This document shows, one piece after another, positions 1-5,074 of a stretch of DNA of 5,074 nucleotides. Made by a program: the position numbers and the translations under genes. The notes under the pieces were generated by a model that ran no database searches, was not told the DNA's origin, and was given only the letters and a program-made list of their open reading frames with translations. This stretch comes from Hyphomicrobiaceae bacterium (GTDB lineage Bacteria > Pseudomonadota > Alphaproteobacteria > Rhizobiales > MH13). Where the stretch lies: contig JAGRKQ010000233.1 in NCBI GenBank assembly GCA_020442235.1, forward strand, positions 1 to 5,074. The letters run 5' to 3'. How positions within the stretch are numbered: position 1 is the first letter of the stretch; every line of letters starts with the position of its first letter.

Positions 1-482
1 GCCGTGTTGCCCATGTGATAGCCGTAGAAGGCGTCCGTGAGGCCGTCCTTCAGCATGGTGTCGAGCAGCTTGATGTCGCCCATCTTGGTGCCGCCGCGCA
101 TGTGCTGGCAGTGCGGGGCCATCGACATCGATTCCTGACCGCCGGCGACGATGATCGAGGCATCGCCATTGGCGATCTGCTGCATGCCGACGGCAATGGT
201 GCGAAGACCGGAACCGCAGAGCTGGTTGAGGCCCCAGGCGGTCTTGTCGAAGGGAATGCCCGCAGCCATGGCCGCCTGGCGGGCCGGGTTCTGCCCGGCG
301 CCGGCGCACAGGATCTGGCCGAAGATCACTTCATCAACATCCGCGCCTTCCACGCCGGCGCGCTCGAGCGCGGCCTTGATCGCGATGGCGCCGAGTTCAT
401 GCGCATGGGTGTTGGCAAAAACGCCATTGAACGAACCGACCGGTGTGCGCGCGGCAGACGCGACGACGATGGCTTCCGACAT
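1..482 (-). CDS. phaA: Acetyl-CoA acetyltransferase (beta-ketothiolase), N-terminal part
   Basis: This is the cytoplasmic biosynthetic thiolase that condenses two acetyl-CoA into acetoacetyl-CoA, the first step of polyhydroxybutyrate synthesis. The visible 160 codons read MSEAIVVASAARTPVGSF onward and carry the thiolase N-terminal signatures: ARTPVGSF at about residues 11-18, GQNPARQAA near 63-71, and NQLCGSGLR at 86-94. The nucleophilic cysteine is residue 89, the same number as in the classical Zoogloea PHB thiolase. GGQESMS at 114-120 is also typical. The start is fixed by a strong AAGGAGG seven to eight bases upstream and by exact agreement with the family N-terminus. The gene runs off the left edge; family members are about 390 residues, so roughly 230 are missing, including the catalytic His and second Cys. 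It diverges from phaR, as in rhizobia, where phaB normally follows phaA. A degradative thiolase paralogue is the main alternative, but the phaR neighbour favours phaA. Confidence 0.95.
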   Translation of the reverse strand, partial: MSEAIVVASAARTPVGSFNGVFANTHAHELGAIAIKAALERAGVEGADVDEVIFGQILCAGAGQNPARQAAMAAGIPFDKTAWGLNQLCGSGLRTIAVGMQQIANGDASIIVAGGQESMSMAPHCQHMRGGTKMGDIKLLDTMLKDGLTDAFYGYHMGNT

Positions 483-489
483 AGACTTT

Positions 490-496
490 CCTCCTT
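490..496 (-). promoter_or_regulatory. Strong ribosome binding site of phaA
   Basis: Read on the minus strand this is AAGGAGG, followed by seven bases (aaagtct) and the ATG of phaA. It is close to a perfect anti-Shine-Dalgarno match and settles the phaA start. It is much stronger than the site in front of any other gene in the window. Confidence 0.85.
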
Positions 497-566
497 GGGA
501 TGCCCGCGTCTTCCCCCCTAGGCATGACACGGGCCGTGACGGTACGGCAAAACCAGCGGGAGCCGA

Positions 567-595
567 ACACCCGTGCCGGGCAAAGTCAATGTCAA
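567..595 (-). promoter_or_regulatory. Possible phaA promoter (-35 TTGACA)
   Basis: On the minus strand, positions 595-590 read TTGACA, a perfect sigma-70 -35 hexamer, and a second TTGAC follows immediately (TTGACATTGACT). Seventeen bases downstream of the first hexamer lies GGGTGT (572-567), a poor -10 element, so only the -35 part is convincing. Alphaproteobacterial -10 boxes are loosely conserved. The distance to the phaA start (about 85-110 bases) is reasonable for a promoter with a short leader. The alternative is chance, since TTGAC is common. Confidence 0.4.
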
Positions 596-603
596 CCTTT
601 GCC
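579..603. repeat. 7-bp inverted repeat, candidate PhaR operator
   Basis: GGCAAAG (579-585) and CTTTGCC (597-603) form a perfect inverted repeat with an 11-base spacer; arm centres are 18 bases apart, so both arms would face nearly the same side of the helix. The spacer contains the TTGACA box read toward phaA, so a protein bound here would block RNA polymerase. The arms carry TTTGC/GCAAA, which fits the TGC-rich character of known PhaR sites, and phaR lies about 210 bases away. Assignment to PhaR is inference. Confidence 0.45.
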
Positions 604-696
604 GGTCATCGGGCGCGGCCGGTCCGCCTGGCCGATGCCCCGTCCTGCCCCGTTTACCGCCTTGAAACAAGCCCGGAGGAATCAGGAGGCAAAACG

Positions 697-726
697 CTTG
701 GCCGGAAGGGAATGAGGGCTTATCGT
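697..726 (+). promoter_or_regulatory. Possible phaR promoter
   Basis: CTTGGC at 697-702 resembles the alphaproteobacterial -35 CTTGAC. Read with the hexamer TTGGCC (698-703), 17 bases separate it from TATCGT (721-726) as a -10. Transcription would start near 732, leaving a leader of about 80 bases before phaR. Both hexamers are imperfect. An alternative -35 (TTGAAA at 662-667) has no acceptable -10 at 17 bases. Confidence 0.3.
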
Positions 727-734
727 CGCTGCGT

Positions 735-751
735 CGGCGCCGTTTGCGCCG
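735..751 (+). repeat. GC-rich hairpin in phaR leader
   Basis: CGGCGC (735-740) and GCGCCG (746-751) can pair around the loop CGTTT. The stem is perfect over 6 bp but has no T-run after it, so it is not a terminator. It would sit at the 5' end of the phaR message if the proposed promoter is right. It could also be a DNA operator or chance in GC-rich sequence. Confidence 0.3.
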
Positions 752-795
752 GCACAAGCGTCCGCCAAAAGGGCGCATTTCCGGGGGCCATCTAC

Positions 796-805
796 GGGAG
801 AGAGG
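796..805 (+). promoter_or_regulatory. Ribosome binding site deciding the phaR start
   Basis: The purine stretch GGGAGAGAGG ends seven bases before the ATG at 813. It supports that ATG over an in-frame ATG at 744, which has no comparable purine tract in front and would add 23 Arg/Gly-rich residues not expected in PhaR. Confidence 0.65.
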
Positions 806-812
806 TGCCACT

Positions 813-1436
813 ATGGCCAAAGAGCCGACAACCGACGAAACCGCCAACAGCGCATCGACGGTTATCAAGAAATACGCGAACCGGCGCCTCTACAATACGG
901 GCACCTCGACCTATGTGACGCTCGAAGACCTTGCCATCATGGTCAAGCGCGGCGAGGAGTTCCATGTGGTCGATGCGCGTTCGGGCGACGACATCACCCA
1001 TTCCGTGCTCACCCAGATCATCTTCGAGCAGGAAAACAAGGGCCAGAATCTTCTGCCCATCAACGTCCTGCGCCAGTTGATCCGCTTCTACGGCGATTCC
1101 ATGCAAGGCGTGCTGCCGAGCTATCTGGAACACTCCATCGACACCTTCGTGCGCGAGCAGGATGCCCTGCGCAATCAGTTCGTCGACGCCTTCGGCCCGA
1201 AATCCTTCGAGACGATGCAGGAAGTCACCAAGCGGAACATGGAGATGTTTCGCAATGCCATGACGATGTTCTCGCCCTTCCCGGTGCCGGGCAGCGAGGA
1301 CGGCAAGGCAAAGCCTGTTCAGAAAGCCGGAATGGAATCCGCGCCCAAGGCCACGGCCGGTGGCGAGGATCTCGACACGCTGCGCCGGCAGATTCTCGAC
1401 ATGCAGAGCCGGCTGGACAAGCTGGACGGCAAATAG
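813..1436 (+). CDS. phaR: PhaR (AniA) polyhydroxyalkanoate synthesis regulator
   Basis: A 207-residue protein starting MAKEPTTDETANSAS. The signature VIKKYANRRLYNTGTSTYV at residues 17-35 and the following VTLEDLAIMVKRGEEF (35-50) and VVDARSGDDITHSVL (52-66) mark the PHB accumulation regulator DNA-binding domain. The block from about 67 to 120 (TQIIFEQENKGQNLLP, SYLEHSIDTFV) is the second PHB_acc region. Residues 155-185 are a low-complexity linker, and 186-207 (DLDTLRRQILDMQSRLDKL) look like a short coiled coil, as often seen at the PhaR C-terminus. In characterised relatives PhaR is a cytoplasmic repressor that binds TGC-rich DNA and is released by binding PHB polymer, controlling phasins and its own gene; in rhizobia (AniA) it also affects carbon flow and exopolysaccharide. 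It diverges from phaA and converges with the c-di-GMP gene 17 bases after its stop. Length is normal and no frameshift is seen. Confidence 0.95.
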   Translation: MAKEPTTDETANSASTVIKKYANRRLYNTGTSTYVTLEDLAIMVKRGEEFHVVDARSGDDITHSVLTQIIFEQENKGQNLLPINVLRQLIRFYGDSMQGVLPSYLEHSIDTFVREQDALRNQFVDAFGPKSFETMQEVTKRNMEMFRNAMTMFSPFPVPGSEDGKAKPVQKAGMESAPKATAGGEDLDTLRRQILDMQSRLDKLDGK

Positions 1437-1444
1437 GCCGCCAT

Positions 1445-1461
1445 CCGGGCTTTTTACCCGG
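1445..1461. terminator. Weak hairpin at phaR/c-di-GMP gene convergence
   Basis: CCGGG (1445-1449) and CCCGG (1457-1461) form a 5-bp inverted repeat whose loop holds the T-run and the stop codon of the minus-strand gene. The T-run is in the loop and not after the stem, so this is not a canonical intrinsic terminator. With only 17 bases between the two stop codons, any terminator must overlap a coding end. Confidence 0.2.
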
Positions 1462-3238
1462 CCAGGATTTCGATCTGCGGACCGCGCTCGGCCCAGGGCG
1501 GGCTCAGCGTGGCGCCGCCGGTCAGTTCACCCTGAAGATAGTCGACGCCATAGCCGGAAAGCATGGCGGCGGCCTCTTCACTGGTGACCCATTCGGCAAC
1601 CGTCTTGGCCGCGAAGGTCTGGGCGAGATCGACCAGCGTGCGGACGAATTTCTGGTCGCGCGTGTCCCGGGTCAGGTTGCGCACGAAGCTGCCGTCGATC
1701 TTCACCACATCCACTTTCAGGTGCTTGAGGTTGAGGAAGGACGTGTAGCCGGCACCGAAATCGTCGATGGCGATCTTCGCCCCGAGATCGCGCACCGTTT
1801 CCACGAAACGGCAGGCATCGTCGAGATCGCGGATCGCCGCCGACTCGGTGATCTCCACCATCAGCCGCGCGGCCATGTCGGGCCGGTTGGCGAGCGATGA
1901 AGAGAACAGATCCAGCCAGCCGGTATCATCGCTCGTCCAGGTCGAGACATTGATCGTCAGCCTCAGCTGGGGGAACCGCGACAGGGCATCGATGGCGAGT
2001 TCCAGCGCCCGCCGGTCGAGCAGGCGCACGAGACCCAGCTTTTCGGCCAGCGGGATGAAGCGGCCCGCCGGCACGACTTCGCCGTTCGGCCCGAGCAGGC
2101 GCAGAAGCGCTTCCTCGAACACGACCTCGCGCGTCGTCACATCGACGATCGGCTGGTAGGCAAGCCGGATGCGGCGTTCGTTGAGCGCATCGACGATTTC
2201 CGCCGACAGCGCCATGTTGGCCCGCCGGCGCTCGTCGCGCTCGCGGTCCGGGGCATAGAGCAGCGCACCGCCGCGATTGCCGGATTTGCAGATGTCGAGC
2301 GCCTCATGGGCGCGCACCAGCGCCTCCTGTGCCCCGCGTGCATGGCGCGGCAGGGAGACGCCGCCGATCGACACGGTGGCGGTGAGCGGTCCGGCATCGG
2401 TGACGATCACCTCGTCGGCGACCGCGCCCGTCAGCCGCTTGGCGGCGATAGCGAAATCGGCCTCGGAGCAATCGAGGAAAAGAATGCCGAGCTTGTTGCC
2501 CGACAATCGGCCGAGCGCATCGCCGCAGCGCAGGCGCGACTTCAGCCGCCGCGCGACATTGGCGATCACCTGATCGGCGACATCGAAGCCATAGACCTCG
2601 TTGATGACCTTCAGCCCGTCGACGGCGGCGACCGCGAAGACCACTTCCTTGCGGTGGCGTTTCGCCTCGTCGAGGACCTCGTCCATGATTTCCAGAAGCC
2701 GGCCGCGGTTCAGCTGGCCGGTCAGATCGTCAAAGCGCGACAGATAGGCAAGGCGCTGCTCGTGCTCGATGCGCGCATTGGCGGCCCGCAGGCAGCCGAC
2801 CGCATAGGCCGGACGACCATCATCGCCGGCGAACCAGCGCCCTGAATCTTCCACCCAGATGCGCCGACCGTCGCGGTGGCGTTCCGGCAGCAGCCGATAC
2901 TGGATGTCGAAAGCAACGCCGGAGCCGCTGTCGTGCTGGCTGGCATTGACGATGGCATCGTAGCGGCTCGTCAGATTGTCCGGATCGAGATAGGCGGCAT
3001 AGGCCTTGCCGCTGTCGGGCAGTTCGCCATCGGCAAAGCCGAAGACGTCCATCGCGCCGGAAAGCCATTCCAGGCGATCGCTCGCCACATCCCAGCGATA
3101 AAGCACCTGCCCGAGCGTGCCGAGCATCTTGCCAATATCGGCGGGGTCGAGTTCAGGCGCAGCCTGACGCCGTGTGCTGGTCAATACCGGTTCGAGGCCC
3201 TGCACGATCATGCCCTTTTTCTGTCCCGGCACCACCAT
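1454..3238 (-). CDS. PAS-GGDEF-EAL protein, likely c-di-GMP phosphodiesterase
   Basis: A 594-residue soluble protein with no signal peptide or membrane segment. Domains: PAS fold (PAS_3-like) about 37-152, GGDEF 165-325, EAL 345-590. The EAL domain, which cleaves c-di-GMP to pGpG, keeps every metal and catalytic position I can align by spacing to RocR: E376 of EAL, N430, E462 and E465, D492 and D493 of DDFGAG, K513, E549 and Q569. Two flanking motifs are unusual: AEGVE reads AEWVT and QGYxxGxP reads QGELTGGA. The GGDEF motif is SGNKL (246-250) and upstream metal positions are altered (AVDGLK, INE), so cyclase activity is unlikely; an RxxD I-site (RCGD, 237-240) remains. The PAS domain probably senses a ligand or partner. 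I chose the ATG at 3238; a TTG three codons upstream is also possible, and neither has a strong ribosome binding site. It stands alone as a transcription unit. Confidence 0.92.
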   Translation of the reverse strand: MVVPGQKKGMIVQGLEPVLTSTRRQAAPELDPADIGKMLGTLGQVLYRWDVASDRLEWLSGAMDVFGFADGELPDSGKAYAAYLDPDNLTSRYDAIVNASQHDSGSGVAFDIQYRLLPERHRDGRRIWVEDSGRWFAGDDGRPAYAVGCLRAANARIEHEQRLAYLSRFDDLTGQLNRGRLLEIMDEVLDEAKRHRKEVVFAVAAVDGLKVINEVYGFDVADQVIANVARRLKSRLRCGDALGRLSGNKLGILFLDCSEADFAIAAKRLTGAVADEVIVTDAGPLTATVSIGGVSLPRHARGAQEALVRAHEALDICKSGNRGGALLYAPDRERDERRRANMALSAEIVDALNERRIRLAYQPIVDVTTREVVFEEALLRLLGPNGEVVPAGRFIPLAEKLGLVRLLDRRALELAIDALSRFPQLRLTINVSTWTSDDTGWLDLFSSSLANRPDMAARLMVEITESAAIRDLDDACRFVETVRDLGAKIAIDDFGAGYTSFLNLKHLKVDVVKIDGSFVRNLTRDTRDQKFVRTLVDLAQTFAAKTVAEWVTSEEAAAMLSGYGVDYLQGELTGGATLSPPWAERGPQIEILAG

Positions 3239-3295
3239 AAGCGCCAAAGCTTTACCGCCCGGTATGCGCGCGGAAGGGGGAAACGCCTTCTCGAT

Positions 3296-3305
3296 TTAAC
3301 CTTAA
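3296..3305. promoter_or_regulatory. TTAA-CC-TTAA element upstream of the c-di-GMP gene
   Basis: Two TTAA tetramers separated by CC form an A/T-rich island in an otherwise GC-rich spacer, 58 bases upstream of the c-di-GMP gene start. It contains TTAACC, a CtrA-type half-site, but the 2-base spacing does not match the full TTAA-N7-TTAA site. It may equally be part of a promoter -10 region. Confidence 0.2.
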
Positions 3306-3339
3306 CGCCGTGCTGATCCGGTCCGCGCCGCCATCATCT

Positions 3340-3351
3340 TGCCATTTGGCA
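3340..3351. repeat. 12-bp palindrome TGCCA-TT-TGGCA
   Basis: A perfect 5+2+5 palindrome in the divergent spacer between the c-di-GMP gene and the small hypothetical gene, about 110 bases from each start. It is a plausible dimeric regulator site; I cannot assign a regulator. The left arm overlaps a TTGCCA hexamer (3339-3344) that could act as a -35 box toward the plus-strand gene, but the -10 at the right distance is poor. Confidence 0.3.
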
Positions 3352-3366
3352 CGCCGACTGCATTTG

Positions 3367-3381
3367 TTAAGCGAAAGTAAA
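3367..3381 (+). promoter_or_regulatory. CtrA-like motif TTAA-N7-TAAA
   Basis: TTAA, seven bases (gcgaaag), then TAAA matches seven of eight fixed positions of the alphaproteobacterial CtrA consensus TTAA-N7-TTAA. It lies about 80 bases before the small hypothetical gene. A single near-match is weak evidence. Confidence 0.2.
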
Positions 3382-3461
3382 CGCGATGCCGCCTGCAGCG
3401 TCCCGAAGCGGAACAGATCCGCCGCTGCATCCGGCACAAGGCACAACAAGGCGTCTCAACG

Positions 3462-3773
3462 GTGGACATCCGCCCGTCCTCGGCAAACCTTCCCGTCCCG
3501 GCCAGCCGCGCCGTGGTTCCGGTCGCGCCGAAGGCTGAAACGGATGAACGCCGTGCCGGGGAAGACCGCTTCTATGCCGGACGAGAGGCCGTGCGCCTCG
3601 GGCCGCGTTACCGGGCCGGCGCGCCCTTCCTTGCCCAGCTGATCGCTTCGGAACTGAAGATGCCGCAGACACGCCTGCGCCGCCGCGCCGGACCCGATGC
3701 CGCGCACCGTGCCTATCAGGGTGCCATGGAAGGCCCCGGCATGATGAGCATGGGCTTCAGCGCCACGGTCTGA
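3462..3773 (+). CDS. Small hypothetical protein, GTG start
   Basis: I do not recognise a named family. The 103-residue product has a Pro/Ala/Val-rich, probably flexible N-terminus (residues 1-25), then a charged block (KAETDERRAGEDRF, about 24-37), a compact central section with GREAVRLGPRYRAGAPF and LAQLIASEL (about 40-66), a basic patch RLRRR near 71-75, and a Gly/Met-rich tail. There is no signal peptide, membrane helix or Cys/His metal site. Codon third positions are strongly G/C-rich and the composition is protein-like, unlike the Arg/Pro-rich frames on the opposite strand, so I take this frame as real. The ribosome binding site is weak (AAGG about 20 bases upstream), so the GTG start is uncertain, though no good in-frame ATG is available nearby. 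It converges with the Ntn-hydrolase gene 14 bases later and diverges from the c-di-GMP gene, with which it could share a control region. Confidence 0.65.
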   Translation: MDIRPSSANLPVPASRAVVPVAPKAETDERRAGEDRFYAGREAVRLGPRYRAGAPFLAQLIASELKMPQTRLRRRAGPDAAHRAYQGAMEGPGMMSMGFSATV

Positions 3774-3776
3774 GAA

Positions 3777-3789
3777 GAGCGGCGCGCTC
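3777..3789. terminator. Small hairpin at convergent gene ends
   Basis: GAGCG (3777-3781) and CGCTC (3785-3789) form a perfect 5-bp stem with a GCG loop between the stop codons of the hypothetical gene and the Ntn-hydrolase gene; it overlaps the latter's stop. There is no T-run on either side, so it may be a weak bidirectional stop signal or chance. Confidence 0.25.
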
Positions 3790-5074
3790 AGAACCCGGCC
3801 GCGCAGCCGTCCTTGCGCGGGTCCGACCCGCCCGTCAGCATGCCCGTTTCAGGATCGCGCCAGATCATCTGCCCGCCACCGAGCGGCGCGCTGACCCGCA
3901 CCGGCGCATGACCGCGCGTCTCCAGCCCCCAGACACAGGCATCGGAGAGGCTCGTCTCCAGCGCCGTCCGTCCGTCCGCGTCCCAGAAGGCGCGCGGCGC
4001 ATCGAGGGCGGCCTGCGGGTCCATGCCGAAATCGACCATGTTGGAAATCACATGGGCATGGCCGCAGGGCTGATAGGCCCCGCCCATGACCCCGAAGGCC
4101 ATGACCGGAACGCCGTCCTTCAGCGCCATCGCCGGGATGATGGTGTGCATCGGCCGTTTGCCCGGCTGGATCACATTGGGATGGCCCTCTTCCAGCGAGA
4201 AGCAGCCGCCGCGGTTTTGCAGCACGATGCCGCTTTTTTCCGTCACCAGTCCCGAGCCGAAGGAGCCATAGATGGAGTGGATGAGCGAGACCAGCCGCCC
4301 CTCGCCGTCGGCAATGGCCAGATAGATCGTGTCGGAACCGGGCAGCGGCGGCAGATCGAGATCTGCGGCCCGCCGGGCCGGATCGATCCTTTCGGCAAGC
4401 CGGTCGATGAAGGTCGCGTCATAGAGCGCTTCGGCACGGCAGTGCATGCTGTCGGGATCGGCAAGCTCCCGGTCGCGCAAGCCATAGGCAAGCCGCGCCG
4501 CCTCGATTTCAAGATGCAGCCGCTGGGCCCCGCACGGGTCGAGCGCGCCGAGATCGAAACGCTCCAGAAGCTTCAGGATGATGAGCGCAACGACGCCCTG
4601 CCCGTTGGGCGGCAGTTCGGCCACCGTCAGGCCGCGATAATCGGCCTCAATCGGCGTGACGAGGTCGGCTTTGGCCTTCGCAAGATCGTCAAGGGTCAGG
4701 AACCCGCCCGCCTGCGACACGGTGGAGACGATCTCTTCGGCAATCGCGCCGCTATAGAAGGTCGAAGGGCCGCCCTCGGCGATCCGCTTCAATGTTTCCC
4801 CGAGCGCCGGATAGCGCATGACCGCTCCGGCCTCGGGTGCCTTGCCATCAACAAGCAGGTGCTGGCGCCCACCGGGATCGCCGGCAAGCATCGGCGCGTG
4901 TTCGGGCCAGTCGAAGGCGACGCGGTCGCCGACGGGATGCCCCCGGAAGGCCAGATCGATCGCCGGCTGCAACAGCCGGTCGAACCCCATCGTGCCGAAC
5001 CGGCTGGCCATGAGATCGAACCCGGCGATCGCGCCCGGAACGGTAACCGGCGCGCCGCCTCTTTGCGGCATGGT
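3788..5074 (-). CDS. Gamma-glutamyltransferase-family Ntn-hydrolase, N-terminus missing
   Basis: The visible 428 codons cover most of the large subunit and all of the small subunit of a self-cleaving Ntn-hydrolase; the N-terminus lies past the right edge, where an in-frame Met near the edge is internal and not a start. Family marks: VTVPGAIAGF, ELPPNGQG, then GSDTIYLAIADGEG with the predicted autoprocessing and catalytic Thr at codon 4330-4328, FGSGLV, PGKRPMHTIIP, GGAYQPCGHAHV, QAALDAPR and the C-terminal SDPRKDG. Classical enzymes transfer or hydrolyse the gamma-glutamyl group of glutathione, usually in the periplasm; whether this one has a signal peptide cannot be seen. Aligning by eye to E. 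coli Ggt, the residues that hold the gamma-glutamyl group (Asn411, Asp433, Ser462, Ser463) become Tyr, Cys, His and Thr, so it fits a divergent branch (YwrD/HpxW-like) with unknown substrate. Calling it Ggt proper would be too specific. Confidence 0.88.
   Translation of the reverse strand, partial: TMPQRGGAPVTVPGAIAGFDLMASRFGTMGFDRLLQPAIDLAFRGHPVGDRVAFDWPEHAPMLAGDPGGRQHLLVDGKAPEAGAVMRYPALGETLKRIAEGGPSTFYSGAIAEEIVSTVSQAGGFLTLDDLAKAKADLVTPIEADYRGLTVAELPPNGQGVVALIILKLLERFDLGALDPCGAQRLHLEIEAARLAYGLRDRELADPDSMHCRAEALYDATFIDRLAERIDPARRAADLDLPPLPGSDTIYLAIADGEGRLVSLIHSIYGSFGSGLVTEKSGIVLQNRGGCFSLEEGHPNVIQPGKRPMHTIIPAMALKDGVPVMAFGVMGGAYQPCGHAHVISNMVDFGMDPQAALDAPRAFWDADGRTALETSLSDACVWGLETRGHAPVRVSAPLGGGQMIWRDPETGMLTGGSDPRKDGCAAGF

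Larger units (their letters stand above)
483..812. other. Divergent phaA-phaR control region without a gene
   Basis: This 330-base spacer separates the phaA and phaR starts. Frames that cross it translate to Arg/Pro/Ala-rich sequence with no recognisable domain and run into the two real genes, so I call no gene here. What it holds, from left to right: the phaA ribosome binding site; a small inverted repeat GCCGT-N6-ACGGC at 533-548; the palindrome TGCCGGGCA at 574-582; a larger inverted repeat at 579-603 over a TTGACA box; a CTTG-AAA-CAAG palindrome at 661-671; a possible phaR promoter at 697-726; and a GC-rich hairpin at 735-751. PhaR proteins are known to bind TGC/GCA-rich sites upstream of PHB genes and their own gene, so this is where such sites would be expected. 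Confidence 0.7.

Noticed and set aside
15..521. Long plus-strand open frame of 168 codons opposite phaA
   Set aside because: It is antisense to a clear thiolase with active-site motifs; its His/Ala/Gly-rich translation has no domain and arises from GC-rich codon use on the other strand.
744..812. Upstream in-frame ATG as the phaR start
   Set aside because: The extra 23 residues are unlike the family N-terminus, and the purine tract at 796-805 supports the ATG at 813.
518..868. 116-codon minus-strand frame in the spacer
   Set aside because: It overlaps the phaR start in antisense, is rich in Arg and Pro, and has no good ribosome binding site or recognisable motif.
151..918. 255-codon plus-strand frame across the phaA-phaR spacer
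   Set aside because: It runs antisense to phaA and then out of frame into phaR, with low-complexity Arg/Pro/Ala sequence and no supported start.
1427..1453. CGGC-AAATAG-GCCG followed by a later T-run as a phaR terminator
   Set aside because: The stem is only 4 bp and is separated from the T-run by ten bases, so it does not have the form of an intrinsic terminator.
2306..2845. 179-codon plus-strand frame inside the c-di-GMP gene
   Set aside because: It is antisense to the GGDEF region, whose protein is clearly conserved; no independent evidence for a gene.
3236..3247. TTG at 3247 as the start of the PAS-GGDEF-EAL protein
   Set aside because: ATG only three codons later is the more usual start, and the TTG has no better ribosome binding site. 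It remains possible.
3310..3707. Competing frames on both strands over the small hypothetical gene
   Set aside because: Their products are dominated by Arg, Pro, Gly and Ser. The frame at 3462-3773 has better codon third-position bias and a balanced, protein-like central block.
1..5074. Search for mobile elements, CRISPR repeats, tRNA or riboswitch structures
   Set aside because: No transposase or integrase motifs, terminal repeats, regularly spaced repeats, or tRNA-like arms were seen on either strand by eye.

Overview
The window looks like ordinary chromosome from a GC-rich alphaproteobacterium, most likely of the Rhizobiales. The evidence is the high-GC codon use in every gene, the divergent phaA/phaR pair typical of rhizobia and their relatives, and a PAS-GGDEF-EAL protein of rhizobial type. 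The species cannot be named from the sequence. I see no tRNA, rRNA, CRISPR array, insertion sequence or prophage gene, and no clear new biological system.

Layout. (1) 1-482, minus strand: the N-terminal 160 codons of PhaA, the acetyl-CoA acetyltransferase that starts polyhydroxybutyrate (PHB) synthesis; the rest lies beyond the left edge. (2) 483-812: a 330-base divergent control region without a gene. It holds a strong phaA ribosome binding site, a TTGACA-like -35 box for phaA spanned by a 7-bp inverted repeat (a candidate PhaR operator), a possible phaR promoter and a short hairpin. (3) 813-1436, plus strand: PhaR (AniA in rhizobia), the regulator of PHB accumulation. (4) 1454-3238, minus strand: a PAS-GGDEF-EAL protein whose EAL domain keeps all expected phosphodiesterase residues, while its GGDEF motif is degenerate (SGNKL) with an RxxD I-site still present. 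(5) 3239-3461: a 223-base divergent spacer with a 12-bp palindrome and TTAA-type motifs. (6) 3462-3773, plus strand: a small hypothetical protein starting with GTG. (7) 3788-5074, minus strand: a gamma-glutamyltransferase-family Ntn-hydrolase whose N-terminus lies beyond the right edge and which departs from the canonical enzyme at the substrate-binding positions.

The genes alternate in direction (minus, plus, minus, plus, minus), so each is probably its own transcription unit or the end of one. Two junctions are tightly convergent (17 and 14 bases). Only phaA and phaR have a clear functional link: thiolase feeds carbon into PHB, and PhaR senses polymer state and tunes PHB genes. The c-di-GMP protein may link second-messenger signalling to lifestyle, but nothing in the sequence ties it to PHB control.
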